Positions 1 to 9,330 of a DNA stretch of 64,000 nucleotides are shown here, piece by piece (the first letter of the stretch is position 1; every line of letters begins with the position of its first letter). Position numbers and translations under genes: made by a program. The stretch is taken from positions 155,276-219,275 of the forward strand of contig JAOAHD010000010.1 of assembly GCA_026415395.1 (NCBI GenBank). Direction: 5' to 3'. This stretch comes from Candidatus Binatia bacterium. GTDB lineage: Bacteria > Desulfobacterota > Binatia > HRBIN30. Under the pieces are notes generated by a model. It saw only the letters and a list, made by a program, of their open reading frames with translations, did not search any database and was not told the DNA's origin.

Positions 1-1
1 A

Positions 2-661
2 GATGTTCATCCCTACGGGAATCCCCATTACTGGCTGGACCCCATCAACGGCGTCCACATCGCCTGGCGGCTTGCTGCAGTGTTCGCGCAGTTACGGCCG
101 GAGCAGCGCTCGCTGTTCGAGCAAAATGCCGCTCAGTTCCAGCAGCAAATTTACACACACTTGGCCGGAGAGGTGCTGGCATCGAAATACGACGTGGGCA
201 AACTCGCACTGCTGCAACATCGCGGACAACTTCTTTCCTTTCTCGACACCCAGGGCGACCGTGAGTTTCTGGCCGGTTGGTGGGGCATGCTGCTCCCAAA
301 CGCACCGATCCGAGCGGTGGACGATCACAATCTTTGGCCCTACTTTGCTCGCCGTTTTGGCATCGCCATCATCGGTCACATGGAGCCGAAGCCGGGGATT
401 CCCCCGACCACCACGCAACTTCAGCTGTTGGTAACGCTGATGCACCGGGAACACGTCCGCTTGATCTTTTCAGCACCTTACTACGATCCGCGCCACGCGC
501 GGTTTCTCGCCGAGGCAACCGGAGCAACGATTGTTCCCCTGGCGCATCTGACTGGTAGCCGTCCCGGAACTGAGGACTACATCGAGATGATCGAGTACAA
601 CGTGAGGGCGGTGAAAACTGCCTTTGAAGCGGCGGCGAAAACTCCCGGAGACTCGCGGTGA
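2..661 (+). CDS. Metal (Zn/Mn-type) ABC transporter substrate-binding protein, 5'-truncated by window
   Basis: The reading frame is open from base 2, so the start, signal peptide and first metal ligands lie outside the window. The visible 219 residues match the C-terminal two thirds of cluster A-I (ZnuA/TroA) binding proteins. They include an N-P-H-Y-W-L-D-P motif at the left edge whose His is a typical ligand, a G-H-M-E-P-K-P-G-I-P-P stretch, and a late D-Y-I-E-M-I-E-Y-N segment. The protein would capture Zn2+ or Mn2+ in the periplasm and hand it to the permease encoded downstream. Its TGA overlaps the GTG of the ATPase gene by 4 bp, so translation is probably coupled. Which metal is carried cannot be decided from sequence alone. 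Confidence 0.85.
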   Translation, partial: DVHPYGNPHYWLDPINGVHIAWRLAAVFAQLRPEQRSLFEQNAAQFQQQIYTHLAGEVLASKYDVGKLALLQHRGQLLSFLDTQGDREFLAGWWGMLLPNAPIRAVDDHNLWPYFARRFGIAIIGHMEPKPGIPPTTTQLQLLVTLMHREHVRLIFSAPYYDPRHARFLAEATGATIVPLAHLTGSRPGTEDYIEMIEYNVRAVKTAFEAAAKTPGDSR

Positions 662-1419
662 GAGAATCGGCAAACTCGCTCCCTCCTGCACTCCTCAGCT
701 TGGTCGGAGTCACGGTCGGGTACGGACGAGAGCCCGTGCTTCGCGAGGTGAGTTTCACAATCCGGCAGGGAGAGTTCTGGTTCTTCCTCGGTGGAAACGG
801 CGCGGGTAAAACTACTTTAGTGCGGTCCTTGCTGGGACTACTTGCTCCGCTGGCCGGCCGCATACAGACGCAGTCGAATGGCCCGATTTTTAAGACCGTG
901 GGTTTCGTCCCTCAGCGGTGCGACCTAAATCAAAGCTTGCCCACCACCGTGCGCGAGTTCGTCGTTCTTGGCCTCGTTGGCCTCAACGTTCGGCGTCAAG
1001 AGCGTGCGCGTCGGCTCGCTTGGGCTCTCGAAACCATCGGTCTCCAAGGTCTCGAGCAGAAGAGCTACTGGGCCTTATCCGGTGGACAACGCCAACGTTG
1101 CCTGATCGCTCGGGCGCTTGTACGCAAGCCTCGCTTACTGATTTTGGACGAGCCCACAACCGGACTGGACCCCCGCGCCGAGCACGCCCTGTTTGAGACC
1201 TTGCGGCGGTTACACCAGCAGGAAGAGCGCACGATTGTCGTAGTGACCCATGACCTCGGCCTTGCCCTCCGCTACGCGACTCACGTTGCCCTTCTACACA
1301 ACGGGCGTGTCGAAGCGGGACCTGTCGAGGCAGTGCTCACCCGCGAGCGGCTGCAAGACGTTTTTGGGGCCACGGCTGCGGCAGGATATTTCCGGCCGAC
1401 GTTAGGACGCCACCCGTGA
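658..1419 (+). CDS. Metal ABC transporter ATP-binding protein (ZnuC-like)
   Basis: This is a 253-residue ABC ATPase of normal size for the metal-importer family. It has Walker A G-G-N-G-A-G-K-T-T at about residues 45-53, the signature L-S-G-G-Q at 140-144, Walker B L-L-I-L-D-E-P at about 160-166, and a switch His in V-V-V-T-H-D. It powers import through the permease that follows. It starts with GTG inside a GTGA overlap with the binding-protein gene and ends in another GTGA overlap with the permease gene, so the three cistrons form one tightly coupled operon. Assignment to metal transport rests mainly on these partners. No Zur-type operator is visible because the promoter lies upstream of the window. 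Confidence 0.92.
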   Translation: MRESANSLPPALLSLVGVTVGYGREPVLREVSFTIRQGEFWFFLGGNGAGKTTLVRSLLGLLAPLAGRIQTQSNGPIFKTVGFVPQRCDLNQSLPTTVREFVVLGLVGLNVRRQERARRLAWALETIGLQGLEQKSYWALSGGQRQRCLIARALVRKPRLLILDEPTTGLDPRAEHALFETLRRLHQQEERTIVVVTHDLGLALRYATHVALLHNGRVEAGPVEAVLTRERLQDVFGATAAAGYFRPTLGRHP

Positions 1420-2261
1420 TCCAATCGTTTATCGATTCTTGGCCTCTGTTCCAGAATACGTACATCACCGGCTGGTGCCTTGCTGGGCTCCTCGCCTTGG
1501 TTGGCGTGGCGATCGTGGCTCGAGATCAAATATTCCTAGGTCTGGCGGTTTCCCAGGCATCTCTTCTCGGAGTTGCCTTCGGCATGTGGCTCCTCGCAAC
1601 CTGGCCGCATCTGCTCACCGTTGTCGCGGACGGGGAGTGGTGGCTCTCCCTGAGTGGCATGGCGTTCGCGATGCTCGCAGCCTTGGCCACAAGCCGCGCT
1701 CGCCGCCCAGGAAGGGACAGCCCTGAGGCCATCACCGGCTGGATTTACGCGTTCGCTGGCGGTCTTGCTGTGCTGGTTCTCTCCCGCAGCCCCCACGGTC
1801 TGGAGGAGATCCATCGACTGCTGTCGAGCACCATCATCGGAGCAACGCCGTCCGATGTGCTCGTCTTTGCGGCTCTGCTGGCCGCCACCGCGCTTGCAGC
1901 GGTGCGGTGGTACGAACCCATCACGCTGCTGGTCATGGATGCTGAAATGGCCGGCGCCGTCGGCATTTCCGTCCGCCGCTGGAACATTTGTCTTGCCCTG
2001 TGGGGGGCAATCATCATTGGACTGGCCATGCGTGTTTCGGGCCTGCTCTTCACGTTCGGCTGTCTCATCCTTCCGCCCCTCGTTGCCAAGAACAGTGTGC
2101 GCGAAGTTCGGTCGATGTTTTGGGTCGCACCACTCGTCGCCGTAGTCACGACCTTCTGCGCCTTCATTATCGCTAACCGTTACGATTTTCCTCCAGGACA
2201 AGTGGCGGTGGCGCTTCAAGGAGGGCTGCTTACCCTGAAGTGGGTCTTTCGCCGCGGCTAG
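1416..2261 (+). CDS. Metal ABC transporter permease (ZnuB/ABC-3 family)
   Basis: This 281-residue polytopic membrane protein has about eight hydrophobic helices and the arrangement of ABC-3 permeases. Typical parts are an early G-W-C-L-A-G-L-L-A-L-V-G helix, a central D-A-E-M-A-G-A-V-G-I coupling region, and a late G-L-L-F-T-F-G-C-L-I-L-P-P segment. It would form the inner-membrane channel for Zn2+ or Mn2+ with the ATPase encoded just upstream. Translation starts at a GTG overlapping the ATPase stop by 4 bp. It is the last gene of the operon, followed by a 197-bp gap holding the terminator of the convergent groEL gene. Confidence 0.9.
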   Translation: MIQSFIDSWPLFQNTYITGWCLAGLLALVGVAIVARDQIFLGLAVSQASLLGVAFGMWLLATWPHLLTVVADGEWWLSLSGMAFAMLAALATSRARRPGRDSPEAITGWIYAFAGGLAVLVLSRSPHGLEEIHRLLSSTIIGATPSDVLVFAALLAATALAAVRWYEPITLLVMDAEMAGAVGISVRRWNICLALWGAIIIGLAMRVSGLLFTFGCLILPPLVAKNSVREVRSMFWVAPLVAVVTTFCAFIIANRYDFPPGQVAVALQGGLLTLKWVFRRG

Positions 2262-2396
2262 GATGCCCTTGTCCGAATCAAAGCAACACGAACCTTTCTC
2301 GGGATGTTATCCTGACAAACCTTCAGTCGGCAGGGCAAACGGGGAGTGCCCGCTCCTTTAAAGCACGCCACCAGCCGAGGTCCTGGGCCCTGGATG

Positions 2397-2430
2397 AAAA
2401 AACGGGGCACGCTTTACGAAGCGTGCCCCG
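2397..2430 (-). terminator. Intrinsic terminator of groESL operon
   Basis: A 12-bp perfect GC-rich stem (2403-2414 pairing with 2419-2430) closes on a 4-nt loop. On the minus strand it is followed by six T residues (A-run at 2397-2402 on the plus strand). It sits about 30 bp past the groEL stop codon, so it fits a rho-independent terminator for groESL. No T-run follows on the plus strand, so it should not serve the convergent permease gene efficiently. Confidence 0.9.
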
Positions 2431-2458
2431 TCGAGCGCAGGATCGATCGCCACCCGGA

Positions 2459-4108
<1,650 letters not shown>

Positions 4109-4113
4109 TCAAA

Positions 4114-4407
4114 TTATCCCTCGATAACGCCGAGCACGTCGTCCTCCCGAAGGATGAGGTGCTCTTCACCATCCAGCTTGATTTCCGTTCCCGCGTACTT
4201 CCCGAAGAGGATCCGATCCCCTGGCTTGACGCTCACGGGGATCGTCTTCCCGTCCTCCATCCGGCCAGGGCCTACCGCCACTACCTTTCCCTCCTGCGGC
4301 TTCTCTTTGGCGGTATCCGGGATGATAATTCCGCCCTTGGTCTTTTCCTCTTCCGTGATCCGCTTCACCAAAATACGGTCGTGTAGTGGACGAATCTTCA
4401 CTGCCAT
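4114..4407 (-). CDS. groES: Co-chaperonin GroES (10 kDa)
   Basis: This 97-residue protein has the GroES pattern [12 protein letters not shown] near the N-terminus, then a mobile loop [11 protein letters not shown], and a late [14 protein letters not shown]. It caps the GroEL cavity. A strong GGAGGAG ribosome-binding site precedes the ATG, and groEL follows after 32 bp. I see no classical CIRCE inverted repeat upstream. A perfect 8-bp palindromic stem lies in the leader instead (4440-4459). Confidence 0.98.
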   Translation of the reverse strand: MAVKIRPLHDRILVKRITEEEKTKGGIIIPDTAKEKPQEGKVVAVGPGRMEDGKTIPVSVKPGDRILFGKYAGTEIKLDGEEHLILREDDVLGVIEG

Positions 4408-4439
4408 TCTCTCCTCCTTCCAGCCTTTGCTTTCAGCGC

Positions 4440-4459
4440 TTGGCCGCTTGCGCGGCCAA
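4440..4459 (-). promoter_or_regulatory. Palindromic stem-loop in groES leader
   Basis: A perfect inverted repeat with 8-bp arms TTGGCCGC and GCGGCCAA around a 4-nt centre lies about 35-50 nt upstream of the groES start. It could be an RNA hairpin in the 5' UTR or a repressor operator. It does not match the CIRCE half-site. Its function is unknown, so this is only a structural call. Confidence 0.4.
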
Positions 4460-4531
4460 TTTGTTGCATTTGCTTCGTACTAGGCAAAATCTCCTAAACC
4501 CGCGAAATCTGACTTCGACTGGGTGAACACC

Positions 4532-4558
4532 AGCGCGCTCGGCACTGCCGAGCGCGCT
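4532..4558 (-). terminator. Hairpin between hsp20 and groES (possible terminator)
   Basis: A stem of 11-12 bp (AGCGCGCTCGG with its complement) and a very short loop sits about 30 bp past the hsp20 stop codon. There is no T-run on the minus strand after it, so it may be a weak or rho-assisted terminator separating hsp20 from the groES promoter, or a 3'-end stabiliser. Confidence 0.45.
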
Positions 4559-4589
4559 TTACTATCCCACAGCGACCTGACCTAGCCGC

Positions 4590-5042
4590 TCAGTGGATCG
4601 TGATGGGAACCCGTTTGCTCACCAGCTCCCGCGGCGCCTTCATGGTGATTTCAAGCACCCCGTTGTGGTAGGTCGCTCGGACAGAATCTGCATCCACACC
4701 TGGGGGCAACGTTAAACTCCGTTCGAACCGCCCATACCGAACCTCGCGATAGAACCGGGTCGAACCGTTGCCTTCACGCATCTCCTTGCGCTCGCCCCGG
4801 ATCGTCAGGCGGTCCCCCTCGACGCTCACCTCCACGTCCTTCGGGTCAACCCCAGGGAGGTCAGCACGGACGACGTACTCATCCCCTCGGACGAACGACT
4901 CTACCGCCGGCGCGAGCGGGCGCTCAAACGGCCGAACCCACCAGCGATCCTCCTCGCCGAAGAAACGGGCAAACAAATCATCAATCTCGTTGTGCAAGGC
5001 TGTCAGTTCGGCAAAGGGACGCCAAGGAGCTAAGGCCGTCAT
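4590..5042 (-). CDS. Hsp20/alpha-crystallin family small heat-shock protein
   Basis: The start is placed at the ATG giving M-T-A-L-A-P-W, 150 residues, because an excellent AGGAGGTG ribosome-binding site lies just upstream. Upstream in-frame starts would bury that site inside the gene. The alpha-crystallin domain spans about residues 45-140. It includes the D-L-P-G-V-D-P-K-D-V-E-V-S-V segment and the G-V-L-E-I-T-M consensus, an I-x-I-type tail follows (P-I-T-I-H at the very end). It would bind unfolding proteins as an ATP-independent holdase in the cytoplasm. Its position just upstream of groESL on the same strand suggests joint heat-shock control. Confidence 0.95.
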   Translation of the reverse strand: MTALAPWRPFAELTALHNEIDDLFARFFGEEDRWWVRPFERPLAPAVESFVRGDEYVVRADLPGVDPKDVEVSVEGDRLTIRGERKEMREGNGSTRFYREVRYGRFERSLTLPPGVDADSVRATYHNGVLEITMKAPRELVSKRVPITIH

Positions 5043-5093
5043 CGTCGCTTCACCTCCTTTCTGAAAAGGATTAGCCGCAACGCGGCGACCGCC

Positions 5094-5122
5094 CAAATAA
5101 TCACGCTCTTTGAAGTTTCAAG
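5094..5122 (-). promoter_or_regulatory. Putative hsp20 promoter
   Basis: On the minus strand CTTGAAA (5116-5122) is followed after 16 bp by TATTTG (5094-5099), about 50 bp before the hsp20 start. The -35 element fits a sigma-32-type or sigma-70-type box, but the -10 is a poor match to either. The -35 also lies in a near-palindrome CTTGAAACTTCAAAG, which might be an operator. This is a sequence-pattern call only. Confidence 0.35.
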
Positions 5123-5189
5123 GGGCCATCCTGCAAGATTTTTGCTTCCCGCCCGAGCTTGCTCCCAGGCGAGCAGGACGGACCCGCGC

Positions 5190-8100
5190 TCACATGCGCG
5201 CATTGATCGCTGGGGCCGCCAGCTTAAGCACAGTAACCGGGAGCGCGGACGTGAACTCGTATTGGGCGGCCTCCGGTCCCGGAACAGAAGCGGTCACTAC
5301 GCCAAAGAATCTATCGTCGATAAAAAACAAAAACGTTGCCGTACGGCTCACCGCCTTTGCCGAAATCACGCCCCCGCCCTTGCGAAAGGTCTTGTAACGA
5401 TTGTCCCCAGATCCGGTCTTACCCCCGACTAAGGCCGGCGTCCCATCACGATGCACAAAAACTCCTCGCAACCGCCGCGCCGTGCCCTGTTCGACGACCT
5501 CGGCCAGCGACTGTCGTAGCAAGCGGGCAACCACCGGGCTCAGTACTCGCTCACCGTTTCCAGACGCTGGTAGCAGCACCGTCTCGTACGGGGTGTCGGC
5601 GGCAAAGTGGAGTCGGCTGACCCGCAGCAGTGGCCTTCGCACGCCGTCGTTGACCAAAATCCCAACAAAGTCGGCCAAAGCAATCGGCCGATCCGAAGAG
5701 CTGCCGATCGCGGTTGCTAGGCTGGGAACCAGTTTCCCAAAGGGGAACCCGAGTCGCTGCCAGTAGGGCGTCATGCGGGCGAAGGCGTCCTGCTCGATGC
5801 GAATCCGCAGGCGCAAGTCCTGCGCACGGCGATTCTTGGGCCGCAGTAGCCAGCTTGACACGAGATTCCGAACGGCCGTGCTTCGCTCCACCACCACGTC
5901 CCACGGCATCGTGGGCTCGCGAAACAGCTCCCCGGCGAGCCAAACATCAACCGGGTGTCGGCCTAGAAGATAACCGAAGTCAGCCAGGTTCAGCCGCGGG
6001 TTCCTATAGGCTCGAAACAGTCGTCCAACATCAACACCCTCGGGGAACGCACCGCGACGTTGCAGCCAGCGCTCAAGCTCCGGCTCTGTCGAACCGATGT
6101 TCCACGCAAAGAACAACACGGCTAGGTGCCTCGGGCTTTGCGATTTCGAGCCCAGCAGCCGGTGAACCACATCACCCTCGCCGTGACGGCGGAAACGCCA
6201 ATACGACCGGCGCAAGTGCTGCAAGGCCTCGCCCTCGGCAATCTCCTGCAGCATGCGCTGGCGCACAGGGTGCCGGGGGTCCGTCAGCACGGCCTGCACG
6301 TTGTAATTCAGCCGAGCCTGGTGATACCGCACCAGGTCGCGCATCAGTCGGATGAACACCAAGTTCGTGGATCGGCGCAGCGCTTCCCGCACTGACAAAA
6401 TGCGCGAATCGTCGGACCGGTCAAAGTTGCTAAAGGTGTGCACACCGCCGCCAGTAAAAAACACCTCTCCAGGACTGGCGGAATACCTGCGCTCCAGTGC
6501 CCGATTCAGGATGCCCTCCAAGTCGATCGTTGGCTCCCTAGAAAGCTCTCCTGCTACCCATTGGGTTAGGGGGTCAGGTCCAAGTTTGGCGAGCTCGATG
6601 AGCTGCGCCGGTTCGCGGCCATGCAGGTCCTTATAGAGCTCCTCAACGATCTCTAGGTAGTGCGCGAGGGTCCGGGCTTTGGCCGTACTTCCGAGTTCGA
6701 GCTTCACACCGTCATTGATGTCGAACGGCTGGTCCAAATTGTCGGCGTGAACGCGGGCAACATTCCCCTGCGGAGTTCGTTCGAACAACAGTAAGCTATA
6801 AGTCACGCGACTCGGGTCGCCGGAGCGCAGCAACCGTTCGGCCTTTAAGCCCTTGGCACTCACAAATTCCGGCGACTTCAGGTCCAACAGCAGTTGCGTC
6901 ACCTGCTGCTGAAGCTCGGTATCCACAGTGCTGTCCGCGGTCAAGTGCAGTTGGTGAAGGTCATAAACGTTGGAAATCCCCAACAGACGCATCAGGTGGG
7001 TTCGTAGCGCGTTCACGCCTTTCCGCTCGATCAGTGGTGGAGGTTCCGCGGGCTGAACTCCAGGAGAAAACTCGACCTGAACAGCACGGACACTCCTCGC
7101 AAAATCCGGATGGAGTTTCCCTTCCCGCACAAGCAACTCCAAGTAACCATGGGCACGTTCCTCGAGTTGCTGGCGATGATTCAGCAGGTAGTCCGAGGGG
7201 GCGCGCACTGCGGACAACAGCAAGAGGACTTGCTTGAACGCCTTCGCGCGCTCGATCGAGCTGTGGGGTAGGGAAAGTTGCTGCAGCACATCCTCAAGCT
7301 CGACACCGAACCATGCGCGCAAACCCTCTCCCAAGCCGTTCACCTCGCCGACACCCGGTACAGCCGCCAACGGCAACGTGTTCAAATAGTCGAGGATAAT
7401 TTGACGGCGCGATAGCGTGGTATCCTCCCCGAGACGGTAAGCTTTAAGCGACGCCGCCACAATCTGCCGCAGTTTCTCACCTGCCCCGGCGGTTCGGCCC
7501 TCTGGAGAGTGGCGAAACTTTTCCAACTGCACCGCGAGAGTGCTGCCCCCCTGCAAATCCAGCCTAAACCCCAAACGACGACCGATATAGGACACCGTCG
7601 CATGGGCCAGGCGATCCCACTCGACCGCAGGGTTGCTCCGCGGGTCTCTAGGATTGAGGAGCTCACGGTTCTCAATAAACAGCAGCGCTTCGATCACGTC
7701 GCGCGGAATTTCCTCGAAGGCCTGAAACACTCCGCGCCGGCTGGTCGCGTCGAGCAGCACAGTACCGTCCGAGGCCCGCAAAACGAGCCCCGCAACCGCT
7801 GGTTCCTGGTACGGAGGCGCGATACCGTTTCGGACGAGCCAGGCTAGCTGCGGAGACTGGCGAGCTTGCGCTGTAATCCGGTATCCGGCCTCATAAAGCC
7901 GGGCGATGAATTCGGGGATGCGGACATATCCTCGGCGAGCATCGAAAGGGCCGTCGACAGGGAAAGCAACCGAATCACTAATCCCCGGGGCCACGGCGAA
8001 CGTTGCCTTCTTTGCGAAATCGCTGAATACGCGCGCTTGGATGGCCGAGGTTTCAAATTCGTACGCCAAAATCGCCCCGCACAAAGCGCCACACAGGAAC

Positions 8101-8219
8101 TCGAACACCCAAGTCGCAACGAATGCTGCCGACTTGAGCCGCTTCTGACGCTCCCGCCGTGGGGAAGTCGGGCTCAGTTCAACTGTTTCCGCTAAGGGAG
8201 GCGCCGTCGTTTCCACCAC
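5190..8219 (-). CDS. Atypical PBP1-like protein: degenerate GT51 domain plus transpeptidase motifs (1009 aa)
   Basis: One membrane anchor lies at about residues 31-53, so the bulk is periplasmic. A GT51-like region follows (about 165-310) with G-G-S-T at 224-227. The usual E-D-x-x-F motif reads E183-N-R-E-L-L, and the second catalytic Glu (in R-K-x-x-E) appears as Gln252, so glycan polymerisation is doubtful. The transpeptidase motifs are all present: S511-T-A-K514, S617-T-N619 and K934-T-G. The SxN-to-KTG distance (about 317 residues) is far longer than the roughly 125 in the other PBP of this window. The insert carries a second copy of a W-x-A-G-E-L-x-R-E-P-T motif (549-564 and 755-770). 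It starts at GTG, divergent from the Cys-rich protein gene. The family is inferred from motifs only. Confidence 0.75.
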   Translation of the reverse strand: MVETTAPPLAETVELSPTSPRRERQKRLKSAAFVATWVFEFLCGALCGAILAYEFETSAIQARVFSDFAKKATFAVAPGISDSVAFPVDGPFDARRGYVRIPEFIARLYEAGYRITAQARQSPQLAWLVRNGIAPPYQEPAVAGLVLRASDGTVLLDATSRRGVFQAFEEIPRDVIEALLFIENRELLNPRDPRSNPAVEWDRLAHATVSYIGRRLGFRLDLQGGSTLAVQLEKFRHSPEGRTAGAGEKLRQIVAASLKAYRLGEDTTLSRRQIILDYLNTLPLAAVPGVGEVNGLGEGLRAWFGVELEDVLQQLSLPHSSIERAKAFKQVLLLLSAVRAPSDYLLNHRQQLEERAHGYLELLVREGKLHPDFARSVRAVQVEFSPGVQPAEPPPLIERKGVNALRTHLMRLLGISNVYDLHQLHLTADSTVDTELQQQVTQLLLDLKSPEFVSAKGLKAERLLRSGDPSRVTYSLLLFERTPQGNVARVHADNLDQPFDINDGVKLELGSTAKARTLAHYLEIVEELYKDLHGREPAQLIELAKLGPDPLTQWVAGELSREPTIDLEGILNRALERRYSASPGEVFFTGGGVHTFSNFDRSDDSRILSVREALRRSTNLVFIRLMRDLVRYHQARLNYNVQAVLTDPRHPVRQRMLQEIAEGEALQHLRRSYWRFRRHGEGDVVHRLLGSKSQSPRHLAVLFFAWNIGSTEPELERWLQRRGAFPEGVDVGRLFRAYRNPRLNLADFGYLLGRHPVDVWLAGELFREPTMPWDVVVERSTAVRNLVSSWLLRPKNRRAQDLRLRIRIEQDAFARMTPYWQRLGFPFGKLVPSLATAIGSSSDRPIALADFVGILVNDGVRRPLLRVSRLHFAADTPYETVLLPASGNGERVLSPVVARLLRQSLAEVVEQGTARRLRGVFVHRDGTPALVGGKTGSGDNRYKTFRKGGGVISAKAVSRTATFLFFIDDRFFGVVTASVPGPEAAQYEFTSALPVTVLKLAAPAINARM

Positions 8220-8427
8220 CCACCCACGCTGTAGCTTGTCTGCAGCTTACTACACCGTGCCTGTTTGTACTAGCGGAACTCTCCGCCACGCTTCCAGACA
8301 GGCCCTCGGACGTGGCAGGCGACTTGGGACGAACAACGAAGACGCAAACTCACATCTTGACTCTGGGTGAGACATCGGAGTAGGCGAGCACAGTGTTCGG
8401 AGTGCACCCAGACACGACGAAACGACG
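8220..8427. promoter_or_regulatory. Divergent intergenic region
   Basis: This 208-bp gap separates the divergent PBP-like and Cys-rich protein genes and must carry both promoters. On the plus strand TTGACT at 8357-8362 is a possible -35, but no good -10 follows. No tRNA, riboswitch or long repeat is visible. Confidence 0.3.
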
Positions 8428-9318
8428 TTGAGTGGGGACACGGTGAGAGATCAATACATCGAGCAACCAGACAGAGGATGGGGTTTTAAGGACCAGTTTC
8501 TACGATGGCTCGGTTTCCGCGCCATCTTTTCTGCCCTAATTCTCTCGTCGCTGCTCGCTACTTCCGAAGGACGAGCAGAAATAGGCTGTTGTCAGTTCCT
8601 AACCAACACGAACCAGCCTGGGCTTCGCTGCGCCACACTCACACGCGAGCAGTGTAACGCGCTTCGGCCTGCAGCCACGTTCTTCCGCGGGCAACGATGT
8701 GACAGGATCCGGCAACGGTGCGTTTTTCAACTGCTGCCGACCACACCCCCATCACCGATAGCGACCAAGACTCCGGTGCCAACGGCCACACCTACCGCCA
8801 CGGCAGAACCCGGCGGGTGTTGCGAGGTAGCAGCCAGTCGGGCTGTCCCCTTTGGATTCTGTGGGAACGACATAACCGCCACAGATTGCTTCGGAACGTT
8901 TGGCTTTCGTGCATCCTTTTGCCCGGAATGCCGCTGCTCCAGTCATGACGGCCCAGGGTTTCAGGTAGCTCCCGGCGGATGCATCTCGCCGACCCCAACC
9001 GTGGAGCGCAGGCCAACGCCCACGCCGACTCGCATGCCATCAGTCCGCACGAAACCGCGAGCCACTCACACCCCGACTGCGACTGCCACCCCTGCGAGCG
9101 GTTGCTGTGAAATCCCGGTGAGCGCGAGCAACCCCGGCTCTTCCTTCTGTGGCAATGACATTCCACGCGCAATTTGCCTGCAGGCGTTCCCCGGGGCAAC
9201 GTTTTGCCCCTCCTGCCGTTGCTCATCTCACAGTGAGACGGGATTCGGGACAAAACCTGGGCGATGTGTTCCCCAACGGCCACCGCGGGCTCCCCGACCT
9301 CCCAGGCCGCCCCGTTGA
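8428..9318 (+). CDS. Secreted modular Cys-rich protein with Thr/Pro linkers, function unknown
   Basis: This 296-residue protein has a hydrophobic signal segment at about 28-46 followed by a likely cleavage at E-G-R-A. The mature part has three Cys-rich modules (about 53-98, 129-185, 225-280). Modules 2 and 3 are clear copies: G-C-C-E, then F-C-G-N-D-I, a single C, F-C-P-x-C-R-C-S-S-H, G-F, and a closing P-G-x-C. Module 1 is a diverged version. The linkers are low-complexity T-P-T-A-T-A-T-P and the tail is P-R-P-P-R repeats. Many Cys residues suggest disulfide-stabilised surface or secreted modules. It starts at TTG; an in-frame GTG at 8443 is an alternative. I do not recognise the module and name no function. 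Confidence 0.8.
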   Translation: MSGDTVRDQYIEQPDRGWGFKDQFLRWLGFRAIFSALILSSLLATSEGRAEIGCCQFLTNTNQPGLRCATLTREQCNALRPAATFFRGQRCDRIRQRCVFQLLPTTPPSPIATKTPVPTATPTATAEPGGCCEVAASRAVPFGFCGNDITATDCFGTFGFRASFCPECRCSSHDGPGFQVAPGGCISPTPTVERRPTPTPTRMPSVRTKPRATHTPTATATPASGCCEIPVSASNPGSSFCGNDIPRAICLQAFPGATFCPSCRCSSHSETGFGTKPGRCVPQRPPRAPRPPRPPR

Positions 9319-9330
9319 CCGCCTGCTGCC

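Noticed and set aside
4408..4590. CIRCE element upstream of groES
   Set aside because: No TTAGCACTC/GAGTGCTAA pair is present; only an unrelated GC-rich palindrome is seen.
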